Shown: piece after piece, positions 1 through 10,460 of the stretch
Layout of the letters: each line of letters begins with the position of its first letter
Position numbering within the stretch: the stretch's first letter is position 1
Source: Fremontodendron californicum
Lineage: Eukaryota; Streptophyta; Magnoliopsida; Malvales; Malvaceae
DNA length: 64,000 nucleotides
NCBI GenBank assembly: GCA_030761205.1
Contig: JAULJL010000005.1
Coordinates: forward strand, 7,589,501 to 7,653,500
Direction: 5' to 3'
The notes under the pieces: model-generated
What the model saw: the letters and a program-made list of their open reading frames with translations, nothing else
Told to the model about the DNA's origin: nothing
Databases searched by the model: none
Position numbers and translations under genes: made by a program

Positions 1-1960
1 GAAATTTCGATCCATGCATTTCTTGTCCAAATAAAAAACTGTTTTAACCTCATTCATTACACCCTTAGATGAGTCCATGGTTATTTTTCCATATTTTTTT
101 GAATTTTCTTGAAGGTAAAAAAATTAGTTTTCACAAAACTAGTTTTAGTTAGATATGCTGACTTTGGGGCAATTTCGGTCTATACATTTCTTATCCAAAT
201 AAAAAATTGTTTTAACCTAATTTAGTATCCCCTTAGGTGAGTCCATGGTTAAAATTTCAGTTTTTTTTTTTTTAATTTTTTCTAAAGGGTAAAAAGATAG
301 TTTTCTAAAACCAGTTTTTGAACGTTAAAACAAGTTTTAAAACTAGTAAAGATTTGAATTTTTTACATAAAAATGGAGGGGCTGGTCTCAACACTTAGCT
401 ACTGTTTAGATGTTGTTTTCATGGTCTTTTAAAGTTTAAAATTTTATTTTAGCAAAATCAGGTCATGGGTAGTTAATCCAAGCTTCAAAAACGAGTTAAA
501 AAATTTATTTTTTATACTAGATGTCATTCGGCCATGTTGGTTTTCCTTCCAAAATTTGCATTTTCTTACGTGTTTTGATTTTTAAAATGTTTGCATCAAG
601 GCTCGTTTAGAGGTATTCGGATGTCAAATCATGACATTTGGATGTCCCTTAATCCGATCCAAAATTCGTGTCTGAAATCTTTCGTTTTTTAAAAAGTTTA
701 ATCTAAGTTTCTTTCAAAGGTAGTCCGACATCTTTTTAGGTGTCCGGATATCCTTTCTTCAAGAAAGAAACACCTTCCGATGATAGTCCCGTTTTCAAGC
801 ATTTCATATTTAAAAAGGTTTTCTCAATTTAATACAAAAATGTGCTTTCTTGGTTTCATAAATATTTGGCACAAATTAATTCTTAATCTTTGTCAGGTTT
901 TACGGAAAGGTTAAGAAATTCTTCAAATGCACGTGTTTATGAAATTATAAAGTATGAATTTTGTTTTAACTCGGAATTATATAAGTGTCATACGTAAGAA
1001 TATTTTACTAAGGCTCTATTGGGTCTGCTGGGGAGTTCGGTAAACTATTCCGATGTAGGCCATTCATGTAATTTCACAAAGAAAATCCATGAAAAAGAAT
1101 TTTAAAATGATATTGTGTGCATATTCTATGTTCATACATATTCCATGATGATGTCATTTAATGATGGATATTCATGAGGTCATGTTGATTATGTTACTTG
1201 ATGCATGCTATGTCATGAATTATTTGCTATGTCATATATGTCATGTCATGAATCTTTTTTGCCTTGTCATAATCAGATGTATGCTATGTCATGATTTAGT
1301 TGCCATGTCATGTTCATGTATGTCATGTTGTGAATTATTTTGCCATCTCATGAATGCTTTTTGCCATGTCACAAAAAGATGTATGTCATGCAATGATTTA
1401 TTTGCTATGTTATATATGTCATGTCATAATTTTTTTTGTCATGTCATATCATGAACCATTTGCCATAAGGTAATTAGTGGCCACATTATTTCTTTCATGT
1501 TGCATATTAATTATGTTTGCATATTCCTATTCATAATAAACGAGTTTTAATGCAAATGGATATTTTAATAAAATAAGGTAACATTCTCGAGTTAAAATAA
1601 TTCATGAGTTTTCTGCTGGGTCTGCCAGAGAGGATATTATTATTAGCAACGAAATATTCTTCTTTAAAAATGGTCCGGATAATTTCGAAATCAAAGAAAA
1701 ACTTCTATGTTTTGCCGGGTCTACCAGGGAATATAGAAAATTTTATGTTAATAAATTTCGGATCATTCCTAAATAATATGATCATTTTTGGGAATTATTT
1801 TTAAGTATCGAAGCTAAAACCGACTTTCACCGAGACTATTGATAATACATGATTAATAAATAATTAGGTATCGTTTTCATACAGGTGTTGTGGGGTGCTA
1901 TAACCTTTTCCGCACATAACCGACTCCCGAACCCGCTTTATTTTCTCTCTGGTTTAAAGC
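1..1960. repeat. Decayed LTR-retrotransposon-like repetitive region
   Basis: No gene is visible. Two diverged copies of one segment begin near 3 and 172 (aatttcgatccatgcatt and aatttcggtctatacatt), so a unit of about 169 bp is tandemly repeated. A degenerate minisatellite rich in ATGTCATG fills 1155-1470. A gggtctgctggg-like motif recurs near 1020, 1617 and 1716. The segment near 1885-1950 (ggggtgctataacc, then ccgactcccgaaccc) resembles sequence I associate with long LTR or non-coding parts of plant Ty3-type retrotransposons. That assignment rests on memory of the motif only, and no polymerase domain, PBS or paired LTR is visible here. Confidence 0.4.
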
Positions 1961-4626
1961 GCAGACTTCAAAATTGATTTTAAAAAAAATTTAATTAATT
2001 TTAAAATGTTTTACAAAAAAATCCAATTTTAATCAGAGACTATCACAACTAACCAAAAAAAAAATCGATAATGATTCCCTTTTTATTTTATTTTTCTGTT
2101 CCCCCAAATTAACGTCATTTAAACGAGTCCCACAAAGAACACGTTATGACAAACATCACACTTGCCACCTCACCACTACTTTAAGAAAAAAAAAAAAATC
2201 GAATTAAAAGAAAAAAATATTTTCATTTTTATTTTGGGATGCTGCAGCTATACGTCACTTTCAATATACAATTTTAATAGTGTTCCTATGTATTTTTTTT
2301 CTCTTTTTTTCTTTTCTTTCCTTTTCTTTTCCTTCTTTCTCTTCCATTTTCAATTTCTCTTTTTTTTTTTTTTTTTAATACAGTTTATGCAAAATGCATA
2401 ATAACAATAGTAAAGAAAAAAGAAAATATTTGTTTTCAAAGGCTTACTTGGGCATATCAAAACTCAATTTTAATTTTTTTTTTACAAAAAAATTAAAAAT
2501 AAATAAGACATAGAAAATTAAAATTTCTTTTTTAAATGCTAAAGATCAAATCTAATTTTACTAAAATCCATCTCTCAGAAAAAGGTTATTATAGGCCTGT
2601 GTTTCCTTTTGATAAAGGAATCTGTCGTGAAAATTCGATGAATAATATTTTTATTTTTAACCTTCCATAGTAGAACCCAAGTCCACATTTTTTTTCTTTT
2701 GTTACTTGACAGAAATTTATTTATTTATAATTTAATGAAATTCGGAGAGATTACATAGGACTATAGGAGGATTATTATTCGTTGATGAGTATAAACACTA
2801 TTTTAAACTCTATTACCAAAATTTTAAATTATGTTAACTATGAAATAATTTTCTTATATAGAAAATTGACACATTGACAGGCAAAAATACTATATGCAAA
2901 ATTGACACGACGATGGTTAGTGCTGAGTATGGTGCGATTTGAAAAATCACACAAAATTAAAAACTATTCGATTTCAAACTTTTTAAATCCAAATTAATCT
3001 AAATTATAATAGAAATCAGATCAAATAATAATCGAAATAATTTGGTTTAGTTTGGTTTCTTATTTGATAATGTAAATTAAAATATGAAAATAAAAAAAAT
3101 TTCATTTCTTAACTTTACAGAGTGTAGTGTAGACAAAGATCTCATCCTATATCTCTTATTTGATGTAAATGTAAAATTTTAAATTTCTAAAAAAATAACA
3201 AAATAGATACAAAACCACGTGGCAACAGGTGTAAAAAACAAGTTTAAGTAAGAATTATTCTCAAACTAAATCCAAACCAAATATAAATTGATTGAGTGAA
3301 TATTACTTAATATAAAAACTTATATTAATAAAATAAAATAATAAAATATTTATATTTATATAAATATCATTATAGTATTTATTTTTAATTTGATTTTCGA
3401 TTTGGATTGGTTTTAAAATATTACAAAACCAAATTATAACCAAAATGTAAATTCGATTTGGTCTCAAAACCATTTTTTTTTTTTGCTTTCAAACCAAATC
3501 AATTCAAATTAAATTAATCGGTTTGCTTTAGTTTTTTAATTTTAACCAAATAATGTTCAGTCCGAGGTTGAGGGACATGCTGATAATTTTCTAACTTCTC
3601 TTGGCCAATTTTGGAATCTTTATTTTGGGTTTAATGGATTTTGATTTTGGAAATTAGGAAAATGATTTTGGAGTTTGGGGATAGAAGAAAATTGTTTTGG
3701 ACCTTGCATTATTCATGTAAGGTACAAAACACAATTTCTTAATTAACAATTTTCTATTATTTTTGCTGAATATATTTAATTCATGTTGTTTTACTAATAA
3801 AACACAATTTTCTATTTTACCATCCTCTACATACTTTGAAAACTTCCATGTCCTTTCCACGTTAAGAAAAACCAAAAAGAAAAATGACATGTCAATCCTT
3901 TTTGAAAGGAAATATATATTTGAGTTCGTTTTTTATATATTAATAGTGAATTTTTTTAATTCACAAATGAAATTAAAGAATTGTCACATATCTCATTTTT
4001 TAAATTAATTTTTAAAAAATATATATTTTAGGAGTATACATCATTCTATGATCATATTATGAATATAAAAACTTCACTAACGATAAATAAAATAATTTAT
4101 GTATATATAATAATTATTGTTTAACGAAAAGACTCTCCCATAAACCATTCGCAGCTATCAAAATATGCAAAAATTGGTTTATCAAATGGGTTATAAATAA
4201 ATAGTTTCTGTTGATTTCTGGTCTTGTTGCTTCTTTTATTCGGATTGCACTTAGTTTATATTAGTTGTTACTCTTCCTTTTAATTATTTGGTACTTAAAA
4301 AAAATTGTTTATCCTTATCTGTTTTATTTTAATTTAATAAAGTCAAACTTTGTATTAATTTTTACAACACTCTATATCTAATTAGTATCATTTTTTTTAA
4401 GATGATGAAAGATTCAAAGATATCTCAAAATTTTGCTTGAACTAATTAATTTCCTCTTTAAACAATTTTAAGAACGCAACTAATTAGTACCGTTGCCATG
4501 TGAATATGTGATCTTGTCTCAAAGATAAATTAAGAAGAGACCTTGAAATTTTAGGTCTCAAAATTATGTTTTATTATGTGTGAATTAGTACGATATTATA
4601 TTAATTTTGTTTAATATTATTGATTG

Positions 4627-4669
<43 letters not shown>

Positions 4670-5130
4670 TACAATATTATACGAATACGATTAGAAAAAA
4701 ATAATTAAAATATGACACGACACAAAAAATAATACAAGCACGATATGCATACATAAAAAAATATCAAAATCTATATAATACGAATTATTAAGGTACCAAA
4801 ATTTATATTAATATATAACACTTTAAATACGATTATAATATATACAAAAAAATAATACGAACACTACGAATACACAAATTACCAATCTAATCTTTGTAAC
4901 CATACTTAAATTCGCCAATTTAATTTTGTTCGTTGGCCAACTGCAGCTTTTCTAGTTCACTTTCTTATGTTATGTAGCTAAAATTTTGGTGTTTGTATTT
5001 CCTTCTTTGGATAAATCTCACACACCTTTTCCTAAGTATGCTTTAAAAGAATATATATGTATAAGTAGTGCTATATTCTCAGCAAAATTTTGTCTAGATT
5101 AATTGCATTATAATGAATTTTCTTTGAGAT
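1961..5130. other. Gene-free AT-rich interval
   Basis: No supportable gene. It holds homopolymer runs, one long TA microsatellite (4629-4675) and two transposon-like remnants. The stretch 2925-3560 has subterminal sequences like those of the hAT-like elements elsewhere (gtgcgatttg at one side, aaccaaataatgttcag at the other). The stretch 4676-4905 resembles the family ending in GATAATTCGTG (see 11364-11591). Small open frames such as 3763-4008 and 3654-3890 have the low-complexity composition of AT-rich filler. Confidence 0.5.
4629..4675. repeat. (TA)n microsatellite
   Basis: An uninterrupted run of about 23 TA units. It directly abuts the GATAATTCGTG-family transposon remnant that follows. 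Confidence 0.95.
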
Positions 5131-5226
5131 GTAGCTATTAGATATGTCCAAGGTCGAGCAGATACAGGCCCGGCTTGAATTGGGTCGGGCCTGAGTAAAG
5201 ATTTTCATAATTTGGGTCGGCTCGGT

Positions 5227-5640
5227 TAGGGTTGAGTATTCGGTCGGTTTTCTAAAATTTTGAAAATTGATTAAACCAAATTAACCATTAAAACCGAACC
5301 GAACCAAAATACATCTTAATACTAAACTAATCGAACCGAACTTAATCGGTTTGGTTCGCTCTATTTTTTCGGTTGTTGGGTTGGGTTAATTTATTTTGGG
5401 TTGGGTTGGGTTGAGTTGGATAATGTTAAACTGTTAATTGGATTTGGGTATATTTAAATAAAAATAATATATATTTTAATTAATTGTCGGTTTGTTCGGT
5501 CGGTTCGGTTTAAAAATAAAAAACAGCAAACCGATCGAATAAACTGACTAAACCGAATAAAAACCAAAAGCGAACAAACCAAACCAAATTAATCGAATTC
5601 AGTCGATTTTTTCGGTTCACCAAAAATTTGCACACCCCTA
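5227..5640. mobile_element. hAT-like element nested in 5139-6392 (first insertion)
   Basis: This 414-bp element begins TAGGGTTGAGTATTCGG and ends TTTGCACACCCCTA, a terminus typical of plant hAT MITEs. It is flanked by a perfect 8-bp duplication, ggctcggt, at 5219-5226 and 5641-5648. The interior is rich in cggttcggttt-like sequence and has no coding capacity. Its perfect target duplication suggests it is younger than its host. Confidence 0.85.
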
Positions 5641-5817
5641 GGCTCGGTCCGATTACTATTCATTAAATTAAAAAATATTTTTTATTTAAATTTAATTATA
5701 AAATATATAAAAATATTTTTTAATATTTTTTTAAATAGTAAAACGAGCTTTCGGACCGGTCCGAACCTAGCCCGAAACGACGTTGGATAAGGGAAAAAAT
5801 TATGAGCCCAACTCAGC

Positions 5818-6369
5818 TAGAGGTGCTCATGGGTAGGGCCGGGCCGGGTTCGGGCCAGGCTTAGGTATGGTATCAACATCATATATACTTGCCGGCCCGA
5901 AATATGGACCTCAAATTCTGCCCCAAGTCCGCCCATATTTGTAAATGAGTAGTCCAAACCCGTATAGGCATGCCCATATTTTTCTTTTCTAAAAAATTTA
6001 AACAAATATTTTTTATTATTTATTTTGTAATAATTTTATCTCTTTTTTTCTTTTATTAAGTTCTAAAATATGGATAATTTAGCATATTTTTAAATGTTTA
6101 CATTATAATATTATATATTTATTTTTTATATGATATAAATTACATAATATATAAAATATAAAAATATTATATTATTATAAATGAAAAATGGGTCGGGTCA
6201 GGCTGGACTCTGGCCTTAATTGTTGGAGTCAAAACCTGGCCCATTTTCTAAATAGGCCTCATTTTTTTGCCCAAACTCATATTTCGGGCCTAATATTTTT
6301 ATCCAAATCTTCCAAAATATGGGTAGGCTTTCGGATTTGAACAGGTAATCTGACCCTTGGGCAGGTCTA
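5818..6369. mobile_element. hAT-like element nested in 5139-6392 (second insertion)
   Basis: This 552-bp element begins TAGAGGTGCTCATGGGTAGG and its far end, reverse complemented, begins TAGACCTGCCCAAGGGTC. The perfect 8-bp duplication aactcagc lies at 5810-5817 and 6370-6377. The minus-strand reading frame inside (5817-6005) is an accident of the GC-richer terminal part. Related partial copies are at 36999-37190, 59935-60265 and 63639-64000. Confidence 0.85.
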
Positions 6370-6400
6370 AACTCAGCCCACCGACAGGTCTATTAACTAT

Positions 6401-7585
6401 CTAATAATCACATTTTTTATCTCAAAATTAAGAAGCTTTATTTTCAAAATCTTTCCCTATATTTATCTCAAAATGTGATTTAATGGATCACTAAGGTAGA
6501 AAGGTTTTGCTTTTGCTTGAGGAATACCTCATATATATAGGCTAAACATAGTGCATTAGATTGCATTCAATGACAAATTTTCTGTGCAATAAAGTTTACT
6601 TCATTTTTTTTTTCTTTTTCCGTATGCACAAGAGAGAGTATCATGACTCCAACTTAAAATCTTTATCCACATCTCACCTTCATATTTGTTAAAATTTTGT
6701 TCTTTATTTTTTAATACATTCACCATTATCATTCATATGTGTAAGATTTATTCATGAATTATGAAAGTCACACTTATGAATGATGATTAAAGTTATATTT
6801 AAAAATAATAAATGGACTCAAAAATAATGGAATGAAACCGAACCCACATTTACAATAGCAGTTTTTAATTGTTTATTATTTATTTAGATAAGTAAATGCT
6901 TTATATATATTTGGTGCAATTAATAGATGAGCCAAGCTTCAAGACAACTAAAATCTTAAGAAACCCTACAACATTAATATTATTTGCTCAACAGCATCAC
7001 CTTCGTCTAGCATCTTACTCGTACAAGTAAACCAAATTACAGACGAGAAAAGCGTTTTCCATCTTTTGAAGAAGTAGAAAGCACAAATGTCGAATTTGAG
7101 ATCAATAAAACATCCTAAAAAAAATTCTGAAATAGAAGTGAATATTGCAAATCACTTGATTAATTAATTCAATTTTTCGCAATTCATTTTTGCAATATAT
7201 AATTTATGAAGGTCCATAGCTTAGTGTGAATAGCAATTTTATTTTATTTTTTTTCATTATTTTTTTCGAAATATCATTTTTTAAAGATGATTGTATAAAC
7301 TAATTGGGCTAAATTCCGAGTTCTGATGAGTGACACGATGAGAGAATATGAATTTGCCATGATTTTGGTATTAATTGTGGAAACTTTAACAAGTTATTGG
7401 CTTTCTAACAATGATGATGAAATCAAAGAAAGAAAGCAATTAAGCAATAAGTTTCTTAGAAAGCAATTAAGCAATAAGTTTCTTAGATTCACATATATAT
7501 AGTTGGTATATATGGTTGCGTACATAACACCGAAATTGCAATAGCATTGTTGAAGTTCCTACAATTTTCATGGCCACGATATATG
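6401..7585. other. Gene-free interval
   Basis: AT-rich single-copy-looking sequence without a supportable gene. The only local structure noticed is a short direct duplication around 7435-7485, where aagcaattaagcaataag followed by tttcttaga occurs twice in tandem. Confidence 0.5.
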
Positions 7586-7877
7586 TAGATATATTTAAGG
7601 ATCGATTTAAATTGGATCAGATTATTCATCCAATTAAAATTGAGTTGAATTTGAAATAGGATTTTTTTTTAATTTATATCGGTTTGAGTTACTATTTAAT
7701 CAATAAAAATATTTTTTATTTAAATTTAATTATTAAAATATATTAATATTAATATAAAAATAAAAATACTTTTTAAATAGTAAAATAGATTTTTTGACTT
7801 GAAAAATCGAGTCTTGGACAACAATTTTTTTATTATCCGAATCTAACCCGACTCGAATCAACCTATAAACAGCTCTA
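7586..7877. mobile_element. hAT-like MITE, 292 bp
   Basis: It starts TAGATATATTTAAGG, and its other end, reverse complemented, starts TAGAGCTGTTTATAGG. The flanks gatatatg (7578-7585) and catatatg (7878-7885) match at 7 of 8 positions. The AT-rich core (ttactatttaatcaataaaa and so on) is shared with the neighbouring copies at 8024 and 8844 and with the outer element at 5139. Confidence 0.75.
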
Positions 7878-8023
7878 CATATATGTGCCAAAAGTACTAG
7901 AGTCATTTCATTTAGAACATATTATTAGGAGGTTTAGAAGAGGAGTTGATTTTGTCCCTTTTGATTTTTAAGGAGTATCGCTCTAGGTCGATCGAGTTAT
8001 ATATGGTTGTTACTTGTTATATG

Positions 8024-8302
8024 TAGACCTGCTCATGGACCGAGCAGCTCGTCGGGCTTAGGCAAGAATATTTGTGATCCAGGTTGACCCAACCCAACCC
8101 AGATCACTGTTCACATATTAAAATAATATATTTTTTTAAGAAATTTAATTATAAAAATTAATAAAAAAAATTTCAAAAATTAATATAAAATTAACAGTAA
8201 TTCGAGCCTGCGGACCAACTTGGGCCCACCCAGGGCCGAGCCTGGGCAAGAAGATTGAAATTCTTTTGGGCCGTGGCCCGGCCCTGCCCATGAGCACCTC
8301 TA
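8024..8302. mobile_element. hAT-like MITE, 279 bp
   Basis: The termini are TAGACCTGCTCATGG and, reverse complemented, TAGAGGTGCTCATGGGC, which are near-identical over the first 15 bases. The flanks gttatatg (8016-8023) and attatatg (8303-8310) match at 7 of 8. It has no coding capacity. It is one of a run of at least four family members between 5.1 and 9.5 kb. Confidence 0.85.
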
Positions 8303-8843
8303 ATTATATGTACTTAAAATAATTATTTAAAAAAAATACTTTTTATATTAATTTGCAAGTGAAGAAAATTCTATTCTTTTAAGTTCTGCTTAAAATTGTT
8401 AAATTGTAAATGACATCTTATTGATATCTTTAAAATTCATCAAAAAAATAAATAAATTGAATTAACATTGAATCTTCGAATTTTAAATTCTCGACGGCTT
8501 TCTTTTGATTGATGTCTTAAATATTAAACTAACTAATAAGGATTAAAAAACGTTGTCTAAAATAAATGTAATGATTTTCCACTTTCATTCTCATTTTTTC
8601 TCACAATTTTTTTCATTTAATTCGACTTGCGCCAAAATAGTTCAAAATAAACCAAATTATGGAAACCCAAACTACGAGAAATCTTAACTACACAATACAC
8701 ACGCATAGCATATGCTTTATGCATTGGCATATTCTTTTTGATAAGTTTTTTATAAAGAAAACAAATGGGTTCATTTAGAAAACTAAAAATACTGATAAAT
8801 ACGAACGAAAAACTAGTTAGATTGGCATTAGAATGATCATATC

Positions 8844-9107
8844 TAGACTTGTTCAAAGGTTGAATTATTCGTTTGGTTTGACAAGTCCGATTCTTATTAG
8901 TTCAGACTTGGACACAAGATTTCTTAATTCAGGTCGGCCTGCTCAAATTACTGTTTAGTAATAAAAAATATTTTTTTAATTATAAAAATAAAAATAATTT
9001 TTGAATAGTAAAACGGTCTTCCGGATCAGTCCAGACTTGGCTCAACTGGGCTTGGGTAAGAGATCTGAAAAACAATCGTATCGCGGTTAGACCCATGAAC
9101 TCCTCTA
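8844..9107. mobile_element. hAT-like MITE, 264 bp
   Basis: It begins TAGACTTGTTCAAAGG; the other end, reverse complemented, begins TAGAGGAGTTCATGGG. The flanks atcatatc and atcctgtc share 6 of 8 bases, so the insertion is old or mutated. Same family as 8024-8302. Confidence 0.7.
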
Positions 9108-9219
9108 ATCCTGTCCATCTGTCACTGACTTTCGAATTCCAATCTAAATGGAAAGCAAAGTAATAAATGATTAAATTTTTAATTATCAAGAAAAGTTTCA
9201 TTATCCCATTGTTTTTTAA

Positions 9220-9482
9220 TAGATCTGTTTATAGGTCGAGTAATCTATCATGCTTGTTGGCCTGATTCAATTCGGATCGAATCTTAAACATGAATTTCAA
9301 ATCCAAGCTCTGCTTGAAATTTTTATTAGTAAAAATGTTTTTATTTGATTTTAAAATATATAATAGAAATAATTTTTAATATTTCAAATAGTAACAAATC
9401 TAAATGGACGGATCGTGTTGAAACTTTGATTGTCAACCGGACTTAACTTGGTCCGGTCTTAACCGACCAATGAACTTTTTTA
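9220..9482. mobile_element. Degenerate hAT-like MITE
   Basis: The left end TAGATCTGTTTATAGG and the internal cggatcgaatc and ccggtctt blocks place it in the same family as 8844-9107. The right end (ccaatgaacttttttta) is eroded into a T/A run and no target duplication can be recognised, so its boundary is approximate. Confidence 0.5.
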
Positions 9483-9979
9483 AAAAGATAAAAATAAGAA
9501 ATCGAATTATACTATGAGTTTAACTAAGATTATATACGAATTTTTAATCTTTCTCTAATTCAATGTAAAATGAATAAGATAAAAGAAAGCAACTATGATA
9601 TCCGAATATTCACTTCGTTAATTTTAAATTTAGAAATACTTAAAAGTTTCTATTTTTGCAACATAATTCGTCATAAGATAATTAAGAAAAAAAGCTAATG
9701 AAAAAAAAAATAAATAGAAGCTAAATAAGAGATTGAAATTCTGAAAATATATAGCAATTAAATTTAATGACCAAATGTTAGTTTCTCCTGTCGTATAAAG
9801 AAGAATTTATCTTATTAAAGTATATAACATATAAATTTCTATTTACGTAAATTCTCTCTCTTCTTGCGGAGCAATAGAAAGCATATTCTCGGAAATCTTC
9901 TCCATTATCAATACCTTTCTTAAGGGAATAAAATTCTTTCATCAATTTTAACAAGAAAAAAATATTATTATTCTGAATT

Positions 9980-10015
<36 letters not shown>

Positions 10016-10460
10016 CTACATATATTAACTCAAATTTCACGTTTTCTAAACTTCAAAAGGAATGATGTCCTTATCCATTTTTTTGGGTTATAAATAAGGT
10101 TGTAGTTTGAGAATAAGTGAAATGATTGTAGATATTGAGATTCGAATTTATCTGATATTAAAAATAAATTTATAAATCAATTGTACTAAACTTCCGAATT
10201 CGATGTCCTTATCAATTTCTCAAAACCAAAAAAGCATGCAATGAGCATACCTTTTTTTCTTCTCTTTTGCTATTTCTCAGGGTTTCTTCGCTCTCCAAAC
10301 CTCTATCAAATATCGATCATTTCATTCGTTTTCATTTATTTATTTTGCATTTTATCTATATATATAGACATGTATATATATAACAAAACTTACCCATTTC
10401 AAACGACAAAAGAAAAAAAAATACATTGCTATACAAACATTAGCATACAACAATTAAACA
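9483..10460. other. Upstream region of the phospholipase gene
   Basis: AT-rich DNA with a TA microsatellite (about 9978-10012). A TATA-like stretch (ctatatatatagac, about 10357-10370) lies roughly 90 bases before the start codon and could be the core promoter, but transcript ends cannot be placed by eye. The ATG at 10241 opens a 76-codon frame that overlaps the true start; it would be an upstream ORF only if transcription starts before it, which is not shown. Confidence 0.35.

Larger units (their letters stand above)
5139..6392. mobile_element. hAT-like MITE carrying two nested insertions
   Basis: The outer element starts TAGATATGTCCAAGG and its other end, reverse complemented, starts TAGACCTGTCGGTGGG. 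The flanks gtagctat (5131-5138) and ttaactat (6393-6400) are an imperfect 8-bp target duplication (6 of 8). Two further elements, each with its own perfect 8-bp duplication, lie inside at 5227-5640 and 5818-6369. Subtracting both insertions and one copy of each duplication leaves about 272 bp. That agrees with the 264-292 bp of intact relatives at 7586, 8024 and 8844, which share its AT-rich core. Confidence 0.8.

Noticed and set aside
1161..1454. 97-codon Cys/Met/His-rich + frame
   Set aside because: It is the translation of an ATGTCATG-type minisatellite; the apparent CHxM pattern is produced by the DNA repeat, and there is no promoter or homolog-like feature.
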